A stretch of 64,000 bases of DNA from Solitalea lacus (lineage in GTDB: Bacteria > Bacteroidota > Bacteroidia > Sphingobacteriales > Sphingobacteriaceae): contig NZ_CP091740.1 in NCBI RefSeq assembly GCF_022014595.1, forward strand, positions 1,178,001 to 1,242,000, written 5' to 3'. The notes under the pieces are model-generated. The model made no database searches. It saw only the letters and a program-made list of their open reading frames with translations, and was not told where the DNA came from. Position numbers and translations under genes: made by a program. Positions 37,416 through 46,326 of the stretch are shown here, in pieces (the first letter of the stretch is position 1; each line of letters opens with the position of its first letter).

Positions 37416-38777
37416 ATGAAGAAATTATTAAGGCAAGCGGCCTTTGTCGCTTGTGGGTGGATGATTACTGCCCAAGCTTTTGCAGATGAAGGCATTAAAA
37501 CTGTAGTTCAAGGCTCAGTATCCGGAGTTGCTGTAAAAAAGATATACCTGCATAAGCGTGAGCAAATGGTCCGTGTAAGTTTATCTGATAGTGTTGAAAA
37601 TGGACAGTTTCAACTGGCTTTGAATTTGAAGGAACCTGCATTTTTTATGGTAGGTACTGGTACAAGGGAATTGCCGGGCTTCTTTGTATACCTGAATCCT
37701 GGTGATAACCTAACTATGAAGGTAGAAAATGGAAGGTTTGTGATGAGTGGTAAGGGCAGTGAGATTAATCAATTGTTGTATGATTTAGATAAAAACTTTC
37801 CGTATATCTCCAATAGTGATGTGACAGGAGTTTATAAGAGTCGTGTAAATGCCATTAATCAATCTACCAACGAAGAAGTTGTTCGTAACAAAGCATTATT
37901 GCAGGGTAATGCGCAAGGAGAATATCTGAATCGAGTTTATGGATCGTTAATCAACGAAAAGGTGTTTGGTGCAACGGATGATGTTAAAGTGGTGAATTTT
38001 ACTGATTTGAACATCCCCTTATTGCCTGAAATTGAGGTTTATGAGAACTGGAGACAAACGATCCAGGAGCTCATGTACAGCAAAATGAAAGCAGGCCAGT
38101 TAAAGATTCGTAACATGAACACTTGGGTGGCCGATTTTGGTGGTGCTATTGAGAATCAAAAGTTAAGAGAGGATTTCATGGTGGCTTCTATTGAATATGC
38201 GGTTTTGTTGGGTGATTTCACTTCTATCAATGCGGTGATTAAAGAAGCGTTGCCGTTAATTAAGAACCCTAAGAATGTTGTTAAAATCAACGCTTTGCAA
38301 CCAAAAATTGCAGCAGGCTTGAGTCGCTACAAAGATGTAATGCCGGGTACTGATATGAGTGCTTTCACTTTCCATGATGTGAATGGCAAACAGGTAGCCC
38401 TCAGCGATTACAAAGGAAAATTCATCTTCATCGATATCTGGAACACAGGCTGCCATCCTTGCATCGCTGAAATTCCTTACATAAAGAAAATGGAGCACGA
38501 ACTGCAAGGCAAAGACATTGTTTTTGTTTCAATCTCTTGCGATACAGAGGCTGATGTATGGAAAAAATTTTTGGAGAAGCGTAATCTACTGGGAACTCCA
38601 CAATTGTTAATGGGTAGCGGATTTAAGGATCCGTTTTTTGAGAAAATTCAAAAATCAGGTATTCCTCGCTTTGTCATCATTGATAAAGAAGGCAAAATGG
38701 TGGATTACAATAGCTGTAAGCGTCCTTCTAATCCATTGTTGAATATTTACTTAAATGAATTGCTAAACAAATCATAA
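37416..38777 (+). CDS. TlpA-like thioredoxin-fold protein with CHPC active site, module A
   Basis: The 453-residue protein has a signal peptide (MKKLLRQAAFVACGWMITAQ), an N-terminal beta-rich DUF4369-like domain and helical linker (to about residue 300), and a C-terminal TlpA-type thioredoxin domain. The active site is CHPC in IDIWNTGCHPCIAEIPYIKK, and the cis-Pro loop is SGIPRFVIID. It should act as a periplasmic thiol-disulfide reductase or exchange protein. The CHPC dipeptide differs from the CGPC of its neighbours. It is 63 bases after the PKD-like gene and 2 bases before the next TlpA gene. Confidence 0.93.
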   Translation: MKKLLRQAAFVACGWMITAQAFADEGIKTVVQGSVSGVAVKKIYLHKREQMVRVSLSDSVENGQFQLALNLKEPAFFMVGTGTRELPGFFVYLNPGDNLTMKVENGRFVMSGKGSEINQLLYDLDKNFPYISNSDVTGVYKSRVNAINQSTNEEVVRNKALLQGNAQGEYLNRVYGSLINEKVFGATDDVKVVNFTDLNIPLLPEIEVYENWRQTIQELMYSKMKAGQLKIRNMNTWVADFGGAIENQKLREDFMVASIEYAVLLGDFTSINAVIKEALPLIKNPKNVVKINALQPKIAAGLSRYKDVMPGTDMSAFTFHDVNGKQVALSDYKGKFIFIDIWNTGCHPCIAEIPYIKKMEHELQGKDIVFVSISCDTEADVWKKFLEKRNLLGTPQLLMGSGFKDPFFEKIQKSGIPRFVIIDKEGKMVDYNSCKRPSNPLLNIYLNELLNKS

Positions 38778-38779
38778 TC

Positions 38780-40144
38780 ATGAAGAAATACAGTATTCTA
38801 TTGGCATTACTGGTGCTTGGTGCAATTAAAGCTCAAGCCCAAAACTTTACTGAAATTAAAGGGGTTTCCAAAAAATCGAAACCATCTGAAGTTAAGCTTT
38901 ACAAAGTTGTCTACGGTCGCATGGAAGAAATTGCCACGACCACGCCTTCAGCTAACGGAGCTTTTGGATTTAGTTTTCAACCTGATTACAAAGGTTTTTA
39001 TATGGTTGGCATCGGCAACCCAATACAAGGCACCCAAGACAAATTTAAACTGTACGTAAAGGGAGGTGATAAGATCAACCTGGAATTGAATGATTCGACC
39101 TATGTTCTTACTGGTGAAAATACAAAAGAGAACCAGGTACTATCACAATGGCAGAAGTTTACCTACAAGATTGAGCGTAAATCGGTTTATTTTAATAAAA
39201 CCAGAAGTACTTATGTTGATTTCTTTCCTGATTTAGAAGCAGTGGCTGCTCAGTCGAAAACCTGGACTAACGGTAAAACTACCGGTAATGTGGAGTTTGA
39301 TAAGTTAATGAAACTAACCGTAGATTATGATCTGGCCTATTTCGCTTTAACATTATTAAGTACCCCACGATCTGCCCATCCTAAAAAAGAGGATTATACC
39401 GCATACCTGAAAAACTTTATTGCAGACAAGTTTTTGCAAACTGAGGATTTGTTGAAGTTTCCTTATGGAACAAGAATTTTGGGCAACTTGGTTAGGATGA
39501 AAGATCAAAGTCCGGAAAAATATGATTTCGACAAGAACGTGATGACTATTGCTAATGATAAATTAAAAGGTGAATATGTGTTATCGAATGCAGCATCTGC
39601 AAAATCCTACACCATTTACCTTGAAATGTCCGACAAATACAGTAAATATTTTACAACCGAAGATCAGAAGGCTCGTGCTCAGAAAATCGCTGCCGGTTTG
39701 GCCACATTCAAACCAGGCGAAAAAGCCATCAACTTCACTTACCCCGATGCAGCAGGTAAGCAAGTTTCACTGACCGATTTCAAAGGTAAAATTGTTTTAG
39801 TAGATGTTTGGGCAACCTGGTGTGGTCCCTGCAAAAAGGAAATTCCTTCTTTAAAAGAATTAGAGAAAGAGTTTCATGATAAAGATGTAGTGTTTTTAAG
39901 TGTTTCGGTAGATGAGGATAAGGATAAAGAAAAGTGGAAAAAGTTCATCGCTGATGAGCAATTGGCAGGTGTACAGCTGTTTGCTAGTGGCTGGTCACAA
40001 ATTGCTCAGGCTTATGGTATAAAAGGTATTCCTCGTTTCATGTTGTTTGATAGAAACGGTAATGTTATCAATGTGGATGCTCCTCGTCCAAGTGATCCGA
40101 AGTTGAAAGAAGCCTTGAATGAATGGTTGAGTAAGACAATTTAA
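38780..40144 (+). CDS. TlpA-like thioredoxin-fold protein with CGPC active site, module A
   Basis: The 454-residue protein has a signal peptide (MKKYSILLALLVLGAIKAQA), a DUF4369-like N-terminal domain (KLYKVVYGRMEEIATT, GFYMVGIGNP, YVLTGENTKENQVLSQW) and a C-terminal thioredoxin domain. The active site CGPC is in VDVWATWCGPCKKEIPSLKE and cis-Pro in KGIPRFMLFD. It probably reduces or isomerises disulfides in the periplasm. It starts 2 bases after the CHPC protein, so both are translated from one message. It resembles the two TlpA-like proteins of module B, especially in the ENQVL motif shared by three of them. Confidence 0.94.
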   Translation: MKKYSILLALLVLGAIKAQAQNFTEIKGVSKKSKPSEVKLYKVVYGRMEEIATTTPSANGAFGFSFQPDYKGFYMVGIGNPIQGTQDKFKLYVKGGDKINLELNDSTYVLTGENTKENQVLSQWQKFTYKIERKSVYFNKTRSTYVDFFPDLEAVAAQSKTWTNGKTTGNVEFDKLMKLTVDYDLAYFALTLLSTPRSAHPKKEDYTAYLKNFIADKFLQTEDLLKFPYGTRILGNLVRMKDQSPEKYDFDKNVMTIANDKLKGEYVLSNAASAKSYTIYLEMSDKYSKYFTTEDQKARAQKIAAGLATFKPGEKAINFTYPDAAGKQVSLTDFKGKIVLVDVWATWCGPCKKEIPSLKELEKEFHDKDVVFLSVSVDEDKDKEKWKKFIADEQLAGVQLFASGWSQIAQAYGIKGIPRFMLFDRNGNVINVDAPRPSDPKLKEALNEWLSKTI

Positions 40145-40228
40145 GAAGGATGAACGATTAGGAAGCGACCATAGTGAGAGTAGGTTTAATAGGGTCTACA
40201 GTTGAAGCTTAACTCAAATATATTAAGT

Positions 40229-40646
40229 ATGAAAAAAAAACTATTTCTTCCCGTTTTTTTGCAAAAAAGCAGGCCTGATTCTGTTCGCATTTGCATTATT
40301 ACTATATACAATATCTCAGCTAAATATAAATTTAAAAGGTATTAACCCTACACTTTTAACTTTTGTTATAAATTTCAGTCTTGTATTGGGTTTGTTTTTC
40401 TTAGTATTCTCAAAAGATAAAATTGAAACTGAATGGATTTCAAAGTTGCGGTTTCATGCAATCATTCTAAGTTTAAGAATGGGTGTGTTTTTTTACCTTT
40501 TTCATGCATTTTTAACGTGGACCAAACCCCAATCCTTCACTGATTCAAAAGCAGGCCTGAGGACGATTCTGTTTATACTTTTGATGTCATTGTTTTTATT
40601 GGCTTTATATAAAAGAAGACATCAAAAAGGATCTATCCAATTATAA
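40229..40646 (+). pseudogene. Small membrane protein gene with +1 frameshift in an A9 tract
   Basis: The ATG at 40229 is followed by nine A bases. Removing one A restores a single frame that reads MKKNYFFPFFCKKAGLILFA, then LLLYTISQLNINLKG, a hydrophobic helix near TLLTFVINFSLVLGLFFLVF, and a helix near TILFILLMSLFLLALYKRR. It would be about 138 residues with three to four membrane segments. As written, translation from 40229 ends after about 38 residues. An ATG at 40476 and other internal starts would give only fragments. I do not recognise the family. It could be a pseudogene, a phase-variable gene or a homopolymer sequencing error. Confidence 0.65.
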
Positions 40647-40706
40647 AAAGGCTGAGGAATCAGTTGCTATTCGCTCTAAATAATTGACCTATTTAACCTA
40701 GTTCCC

Positions 40707-40770
40707 ATAATAAAGGCTGTGTGTGAGGCGCAGCCTTATTTCATCTTATTCAAGGAATTCAATAATTAAG
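40707..40770 (+). repeat. Leader repeat copy 1, upstream of the S9 peptidase
   Basis: This stretch includes a hairpin (aaggctg / cagcctt, 40713-40737) and the tail caaggaattcaataattaag. A diverged copy occurs at 42976-43037 just upstream of the next gene (43074). The shared parts are aataaagg, gtgtgaggc, gccttattt, caagg and aataattaag. Confidence 0.6.
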
Positions 40771-40776
40771 AATTAA

Positions 40777-42957
40777 ATGAGGTATATCAACTACACTGTT
40801 GCTACAATTCTACTGATGACCTGTTTAGGTCTCAGCTCAGTTAAGGCACAGCATATCGAAAGTAAAAGTACTAGCATAGAAAAACCAATTGTCACAGTAA
40901 AACTGCCTAGTATAATTGAGTGGACAGACTCATATCACCTCATTGTGCAAAAGGAAAATCTGGGTTTTGCTTCTAAAAACATTTTGATTGATGCACGTAA
41001 TGGAGCTGAAAAAGAGATCCTGACGCAAAATGTCGCATCAAGAAAGCAAAAAAGTGAAGAAGGAGTAGTAATAATTAAAAATGACATCTACCTGAAGACA
41101 GGTAAGGATGCAAAACAGTTGACCAAAACCGAAGGAACAGAAAGTAATCCCAAGCTTTCTCCTGATGGTAAATATGTTGCCTTTATACGTGATCATAACT
41201 TGCTTTCAATTGAGGTTGCTACAGGAAAAGTATATCAATTAACAACTGACGGTAGTGATGTAATATTAAATGGTGTTGCTTCATGGGTCTATATGGAGGA
41301 AATTTTAGGTCGAGAGACCAAAGGTGCCGCTTTTTGGTGGAGTCCAGACAGTAAATCAATAGCTTTTTTTCGTACCGATGAGAGTAAGGTGCCTTTATTT
41401 ACCATTGCCGAATCAAAGGGTATACATGGCACCATTACCATGCAACGCTATCCTAAAGCAGGAGATCCTAATCCAGAGATAAAAGTTGGCATTGTGTCTC
41501 CAAGTGGTGGGGCTGTAATTTGGGCCGATTTTAATTCAAAAGATGATCAGTATTTCGGAACACCTTACTGGCGACCAGATAGTAAATCACTTTGGGTGCA
41601 ATGGATGAACCGTGGTCAAGATAATTTAAAGATTTATGAAGTCTCGTTAATGAACGGTAGCAAAAGAGAAATTTACAATGAGGTTCAGAAAACCTGGATT
41701 AGCCTGGATGAATCAGATCGGATTACCTTTCTGAAAAATAGCAACGGCTTTATTTTACTGAGTGATAAATCGGGCTGGAGGCAGATGTATTTACATGATA
41801 TGAATGGTAAAATGATCAATCCTATTACTAATGGAAAATTTGTGGTAAGTGAAATCAAATACATTGATGAAAAGAACCAGATTATTTACTTCATGTGTAA
41901 TAATGATAACAAAGTACGTTCTGATCTTTATAGGGTAAATTTTAATGGTAAGGGATTGAAGCGTTTAACTTTTGGTCCTTATACGCATGAAGTAGCCCTT
42001 TCTCCTGATGCATCTTTTTTTACAACTAAATATTCCAACACAGGTACTCCAACTCAATTAGCACTTGTAGATAAAAAGGGAAAACTGATTAAGGTATTGG
42101 GTGATAGTAAGGGTTCGGATCTTAAAATGGAAAACCTCCCTAAATCAGAAGTTGTTTTTGTGAAAAGTGAAGATGGGAAATTCGATATCCCTATGCGGAT
42201 AACCTATCCAATGAATATGAAGGCAGGCAAGAGCTATCCGGTTTCTATTGCTAATTACGGTGGACCTAATTCAACCAATGTACGTGATAACTGGGTGTAT
42301 TCTAATTATAATGGAAATTTGGATGTAGATAGAGAGGATAGGATTTTGGTATATATGGATCATAGGGGTAGTACTGAATTCGGTAAGGAAGGACAAAATT
42401 ACCTTCATCGAAATTTGGGTTATTGGGAACTAACTGATTGGATCTCATGCGTGAAATGGCTAATAGCAAATACACCGGCTGATCCTAAAAAGATCTACAT
42501 AGGTGGTTATAGTTATGGAGGCTATATGACTTGCTATGCTTTAACCCGCGGTGCCGAATATTTTACCCATGGCGTAGCAGGAGGCAGCGTTGTTGACTGG
42601 CGTTTGTATGATACTCACTATACTGAACGCTATATGGATAGTCCGACAGAAAACCCCGAAGGGTATAAAAATAGTTCTGTATTGACCTGGGCCGATAAGC
42701 TAAAAGGAAAATTATTGCTGCAAGCAGGAATGAGTGATGATAACGTGCATGTCCAAAATACCTTTCAATTGGTTGATAAACTCCAGCTCTTAAACAAAGA
42801 CTTTGAAATGGCACTTTACCCGGAAAACAAACATAGCTTATTCAGTCCTAAACTGAACAGTTTTAACGAAAGAGGTAAACGTTTCTTTTACAGGTATGTG
42901 CTGGAAAAATCTTTTCCAGAACCTGTTAAAGAAAACCTGAAAACGGGACAGCCATAA
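40777..42957 (+). CDS. DPP-IV-like S9 family peptidase
   Basis: The 726-residue protein has a signal peptide, an eight-blade-type beta-propeller (about residues 60-480; blades such as SPDGKYVAFIRDHN and WSPDSKSIAFFR) and a C-terminal alpha/beta-hydrolase domain. The catalytic triad is Ser579 (GGYSYGGYMTC), Asp654 (MSDDNVHV) and His686 (ENKHSLF). A double-Glu motif (WVYMEEIL, Glu174-Glu175) matches the pair that binds substrate N-termini in DPP-IV. It should remove dipeptides, often Xaa-Pro, from peptides in the periplasm or outside. It follows module A, with its own leader repeat. It supports a peptide-uptake role for the cluster. Confidence 0.94.
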   Translation: MRYINYTVATILLMTCLGLSSVKAQHIESKSTSIEKPIVTVKLPSIIEWTDSYHLIVQKENLGFASKNILIDARNGAEKEILTQNVASRKQKSEEGVVIIKNDIYLKTGKDAKQLTKTEGTESNPKLSPDGKYVAFIRDHNLLSIEVATGKVYQLTTDGSDVILNGVASWVYMEEILGRETKGAAFWWSPDSKSIAFFRTDESKVPLFTIAESKGIHGTITMQRYPKAGDPNPEIKVGIVSPSGGAVIWADFNSKDDQYFGTPYWRPDSKSLWVQWMNRGQDNLKIYEVSLMNGSKREIYNEVQKTWISLDESDRITFLKNSNGFILLSDKSGWRQMYLHDMNGKMINPITNGKFVVSEIKYIDEKNQIIYFMCNNDNKVRSDLYRVNFNGKGLKRLTFGPYTHEVALSPDASFFTTKYSNTGTPTQLALVDKKGKLIKVLGDSKGSDLKMENLPKSEVVFVKSEDGKFDIPMRITYPMNMKAGKSYPVSIANYGGPNSTNVRDNWVYSNYNGNLDVDREDRILVYMDHRGSTEFGKEGQNYLHRNLGYWELTDWISCVKWLIANTPADPKKIYIGGYSYGGYMTCYALTRGAEYFTHGVAGGSVVDWRLYDTHYTERYMDSPTENPEGYKNSSVLTWADKLKGKLLLQAGMSDDNVHVQNTFQLVDKLQLLNKDFEMALYPENKHSLFSPKLNSFNERGKRFFYRYVLEKSFPEPVKENLKTGQP

Positions 42958-42975
42958 TAATATTATAAAAACCAA

Positions 42976-43037
42976 ATAATAAAGGGGGCGTGTGAGGCAC
43001 TGCCTTATTTTTTGTACAAGGTTTTGAAATAATTAAG
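42976..43037 (+). repeat. Leader repeat copy 2, upstream of the third TlpA-like gene
   Basis: This diverged copy of 40707-40770 shares aataaagg, gtgtgaggc, gccttattt, caagg and aataattaag, and includes an imperfect hairpin. It lies between the S9 peptidase stop and the gene at 43074. The pair flanks the peptidase gene. Confidence 0.55.
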
Positions 43038-43073
43038 TCATAAACCGAAATCATAACGTCACATGTCATTTTT

Positions 43074-44189
43074 ATGAAAAAGACAATTCTAGTATTAACC
43101 ATATTATTTATCAACCTGACTGCATTTGCTCAGGATAGTTTGACTATTAAAGGAGTAATAAAAGGCCTTGGTAACGACAATGTGTTTGTTGGGTTTAAAG
43201 GAAGCAATTACAAAGCCTCAGCTAATAATGATACCTTCCTTCTTAAGGTAAAAAAGCAACTATTTCCCACTGACGCTGTGTTCAACATAAATACAGGCGG
43301 AAATGGAGGGATGCTTAATAGGCAGCCATTAAATTTTGTTATTGGGCAGTCTGACTTGACCGTCGAAGGAACAAAGGAGGATTATTATTTAGCTTCTATT
43401 ACCGGAGATAAAGAAAACAATGAGCTAACCGTATATCGTAAATCATTTAGTGAAATTATAAAGAAGCAGACCAGCTTAAGAGAACTTTATCAAAATCCTG
43501 ATAAGGAGGTATCCAAAAGAGCATTGGAAGAGAGTAAAATCGTTTTTAAAGCTGAGATGCAAAAAGAAAAGGAGTACTTAAAAAAGTATCCTGATTCTTA
43601 TGCAAGTATGTTTTTGCTTTATAGAATGGAAAGGAAGTTTACGGCGGGAGACTATGAGAAAGCCTATAATTCACTTACGAGTAGGTATAAAACAACAGCC
43701 CCTGCAATAGAAATTGCAAAGCGCATACGAGATTTGCAGCCAACCGCTGCAGGTAAGCAAGCCATGAACTTTATTAAAAAGGATAAAGATGGGAAGGAAA
43801 TAAATCTCGAAAACTTTAAAGGGAAATTGGTATTACTTGATTTCTGGGGGAGTTGGTGTGGGCCTTGTCGGGCAAGTCATCCGCACCTAAAGGAACTTTA
43901 TTCAAAATATAAAGACAAAGGCTTCGAAATCATTGCCATTGCGCAGGAGCGTGCACCAGGTGATGAAGCTAGAAATAAATGGCTAGAAGCCATAAAACAA
44001 GATGACATAAACTGGGTCCATGTCCTCAATAATGAAGAAAAGCAAAAATTGGATCTAGTTAAGACTTATGCTATTAAAGCATTTCCTACCAAGATTTTAT
44101 TGGACAAAAACGGTAAGTTTTTAATGAGAATAAGTGCAAGTGCAACAGATGATCTTGATCAGATGCTTAAGAAAGAGCTGGATAACTAA
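43074..44189 (+). CDS. TlpA-like thioredoxin-fold protein with DUF4369-type N-terminus (CGPC)
   Basis: The 371-residue protein has a signal peptide (MKKTILVLTILFINLTAFAQ), a DUF4369-like domain (LTIKGVIKGLGNDNVFVGFK), a helical linker, and a C-terminal thioredoxin domain. The active site CGPC lies in LDFWGSWCGPCRASHPHLKE and cis-Pro in KAFPTKILLD. It is a periplasmic thiol-disulfide protein of the TlpA/ResA type. It is shorter than, and clearly distinct from, the 450-residue TlpA proteins of modules A and B. It lies after the S9 peptidase with a repeated leader sequence in front. Confidence 0.92.
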   Translation: MKKTILVLTILFINLTAFAQDSLTIKGVIKGLGNDNVFVGFKGSNYKASANNDTFLLKVKKQLFPTDAVFNINTGGNGGMLNRQPLNFVIGQSDLTVEGTKEDYYLASITGDKENNELTVYRKSFSEIIKKQTSLRELYQNPDKEVSKRALEESKIVFKAEMQKEKEYLKKYPDSYASMFLLYRMERKFTAGDYEKAYNSLTSRYKTTAPAIEIAKRIRDLQPTAAGKQAMNFIKKDKDGKEINLENFKGKLVLLDFWGSWCGPCRASHPHLKELYSKYKDKGFEIIAIAQERAPGDEARNKWLEAIKQDDINWVHVLNNEEKQKLDLVKTYAIKAFPTKILLDKNGKFLMRISASATDDLDQMLKKELDN

Positions 44190-44510
44190 GAGAAAGGGAT
44201 TTAGAATGCTCTAAGTTTACGCTCCTTTAACAACTAAATCTATGAGCCCTTTATATGAAAATATAAGAGGAGTGCTAGCGACTCGTACATCAAAAATGTC
44301 TTTTAACGAATGGTTGAGTACATCAAGCGAATGGATTCGAACAAACGATTCAAAATCTGGAATTGTTGATTTGTCAACTGATATATTTATTTGATATTCA
44401 CTCAATCGGCTTTCAGGCTTTATATTGGTGGTAAATTGTCTAGCAAAAACATGAGATAGTCCATTGTTTGTGAGTGGCGGAAAAATCAAATTAGACCCTT
44501 TGCTATATAG
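44190..44510. other. Gap between module A and module B
   Basis: This 320-base gap holds one open frame of 50 codons on the plus strand (44242-44394, starting MSPLYENIRGVLATRTSKMS). It has no known motif and may be spurious or a remnant. I see no strong terminator. The promoter of module B's sigma gene should lie here. Confidence 0.4.
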
Positions 44511-45083
44511 GTGACTGTGATTGTGTCTGAAGTTCAAATTATTACAAAGGATCAAATAGAGGAATTGTTCCATGCAAACTATAAAAATTTATGCATGGTG
44601 GCAGTTCGTTATGTGCATGATATTGATCTGGCGAAAGATATTGTGCAAGAGTTTTTTGTGTATTTGTTGAACAAGCATGAGCAAATTAAGTTGAAAACCG
44701 CTTTTGACGCATACGCTGTCCGCTCCGTTAAATACCTCTGCATTACCTATCATCGAAGACAAAAGCGCCAGAATACAGTTTCTATGGTTGATGATTTACC
44801 CGAAACGGCATTTGACCCCTATGGATTAATTGAAGATGAAAACGAACGTTCAGAAATGTACGCCAAGTTGAATGCTTCATTAAATAATTTACCGACTGAA
44901 AGACGCAAAATATTTTTAATGAGTAATGTTGAAGGGCTCAGTTATGCTGAAATAGCAGAAAAAAACGGAATTTCAATTAATACTGTAAAAACTCAAATTA
45001 AAAAAGCGTACTCCACACTTCGGGCTGAACTTTCTGAAAACGCCCTTGTTAGCCTAATATTATTCTTCCTAAAGAAGGATTAG
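44511..45083 (+). CDS. ECF RNA polymerase sigma factor, module B (GTG start)
   Basis: The 190-residue protein has sigma region 2 (IDLAKDIVQEFFVYLLNKHE) and region 4 (LPTERRKIFLMSNVEGLSYA, then EKNGISINTVKTQIKKAYST) and a hydrophobic tail (ENALVSLILFFLKKD). It is clearly homologous to the module A sigma. A TAG stop directly precedes the frame, and the first possible starts are three GTG codons at 44511, 44517 and 44523, so a GTG start is required. It lies 69 bases before fecR B and probably directs transcription of module B. Confidence 0.93.
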   Translation: MTVIVSEVQIITKDQIEELFHANYKNLCMVAVRYVHDIDLAKDIVQEFFVYLLNKHEQIKLKTAFDAYAVRSVKYLCITYHRRQKRQNTVSMVDDLPETAFDPYGLIEDENERSEMYAKLNASLNNLPTERRKIFLMSNVEGLSYAEIAEKNGISINTVKTQIKKAYSTLRAELSENALVSLILFFLKKD

Positions 45084-45107
45084 TAAAATTTTTTTTCATT
45101 TTTTATA

Positions 45108-45170
45108 AAAATCCAATCACCCTTTTTTGCACTTCGTGCGACTTGTCCTTGTATGAAAAGAAAACAAGGC
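45108..45170 (+). repeat. fecR leader/start repeat, copy in module B
   Basis: These 63 bases cover the end of the sigma-fecR gap and the first six codons of fecR B (ATG at 45153). They match 58236-58298 with only four differences. The second copy is part of a vestigial third module. Confidence 0.85.
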
Positions 45171-46295
45171 GATTTTAACAGTAAAAAATGGATTCATGAT
45201 GTCTTAGAAGATCGGTCATCAGAAGAGCATTTATTTCCTACCAGTGATTCAGAGATTTTGAATAAGGAAAAGAAATGGTTTAATGATGCTCGCTTGCAGG
45301 CTCAGTTTACTGATGAAATTGATAAGACTGCTGACTGGCAACAAATACAGGCAAGGTTCAGGACTCCTCGCATCATTACGTTAAAGTCATTCCTGAAATA
45401 CGCGGCCATTTTAGCTTTCCCTCTTTTAATCGGGGCGGCTTTCTTTTTTAAATCCAATCATACAATACCGGAGGTTGCAATAGCTCAGAATACTTACCAG
45501 AAGAAAAAGGTGACCTTGATTCTTCAGGATGGTTCAAATGTCGATCTGGAGCAGGCAAAAAATGTAAAGGGCTTCTCAGGCCTTGTTAATAAAAATAGTA
45601 CCCTTGATTATTCCAAAACAGAAAATATTACCAATGCACCTGTATTTAACACCTTAGTGGTTCCGCGCGGATCAGACTATAAGTTGGTGCTTGAAGATGG
45701 AACCGAAGTATGGGTGAATGCAGATACACGAATCAAATACCAAGTGAACTTGAGCAAAACCAATACGCGTCAGGTTTATTTAGAAAACGGGGAAGCTTAT
45801 TTTAAGGTGACCAAGAATCCTGAAAAGCCATTTATTGTTCACAATGGGCAGATGGATGTGCAAGTAGTGGGCACATCGTTTAATGTGAATTCCTATACCA
45901 AAACCATTCAGGCCACATTAGTTGAAGGCAAAGTGAAGGTAAGCGCAGGTTCAGACAAATTCCTGATTTTAAGTCCGGGACAACAGGCAAACTTTATAAG
46001 TGCCACCGGTACATTGCAAAAGGAGGAGGTGGATGTTTATCCATTTGTTTCATGGAAGGATGGGGTGATCATTTTTGAAAACCAAACCATGACCGAATTG
46101 ATGGAAAAAATCAGCCGTTTGTATGATTATGATATTCAGATTAAGGATGAAGAAATCAAGCAGTGGCATTATTCAGGCATAGCCAAAAAATCCTCATCTG
46201 TAGAAGATGTTTTAAATATTATTCAAAGTATATCCAAACTTAAGTTCACGATTAAAGAAAGGACCATTATTGTAGAGAAATCGATAAAAAATTAA
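45153..46295 (+). CDS. FecR-family anti-sigma factor, module B
   Basis: The 380-residue protein has a cytoplasmic part (about residues 1-80), one membrane helix (YAAILAFPLLIGAAFFF, about 82-99), a periplasmic FecR domain (YKLVLEDGTEVWVNADTRIK, YLENGEAYFKV, PFIVHNGQMDVQVVGTSFNV, ATLVEGKVKVS) and a DUF4974 domain (FENQTMTELMEKISRLYDYD, ending ERTIIVEK). It is closely similar to the module A copy from the FecR domain on, while the cytoplasmic part, which contacts the sigma factor, is much less alike. This fits each FecR recognising its own sigma. Confidence 0.95.
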   Translation: MKRKQGDFNSKKWIHDVLEDRSSEEHLFPTSDSEILNKEKKWFNDARLQAQFTDEIDKTADWQQIQARFRTPRIITLKSFLKYAAILAFPLLIGAAFFFKSNHTIPEVAIAQNTYQKKKVTLILQDGSNVDLEQAKNVKGFSGLVNKNSTLDYSKTENITNAPVFNTLVVPRGSDYKLVLEDGTEVWVNADTRIKYQVNLSKTNTRQVYLENGEAYFKVTKNPEKPFIVHNGQMDVQVVGTSFNVNSYTKTIQATLVEGKVKVSAGSDKFLILSPGQQANFISATGTLQKEEVDVYPFVSWKDGVIIFENQTMTELMEKISRLYDYDIQIKDEEIKQWHYSGIAKKSSSVEDVLNIIQSISKLKFTIKERTIIVEKSIKN

Positions 46296-46302
46296 AAAAA
46301 AA

Positions 46303-46326
46303 CGGGCGATGTTGCTGCATCACCCG
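46303..46326 (+). promoter_or_regulatory. Conserved RNA hairpin in the fecR-susC leader, module B
   Basis: Arms cgggcgatg (46303-46311) and catcacccg (46318-46326) pair over 9 positions with one C-A mismatch around the loop ttgctg. Position, mismatch site and loop correspond to 30069-30098 in module A. The following bases caggtaagttt and taaatca are shared too. Confidence 0.65.

Noticed and set aside
44217-44573. 118-codon open frame on the minus strand between modules A and B
   Set aside because: It overlaps the start of the sigma B gene on the opposite strand, has no recognisable motif, and its composition looks like a complement of coding or AT-rich DNA.
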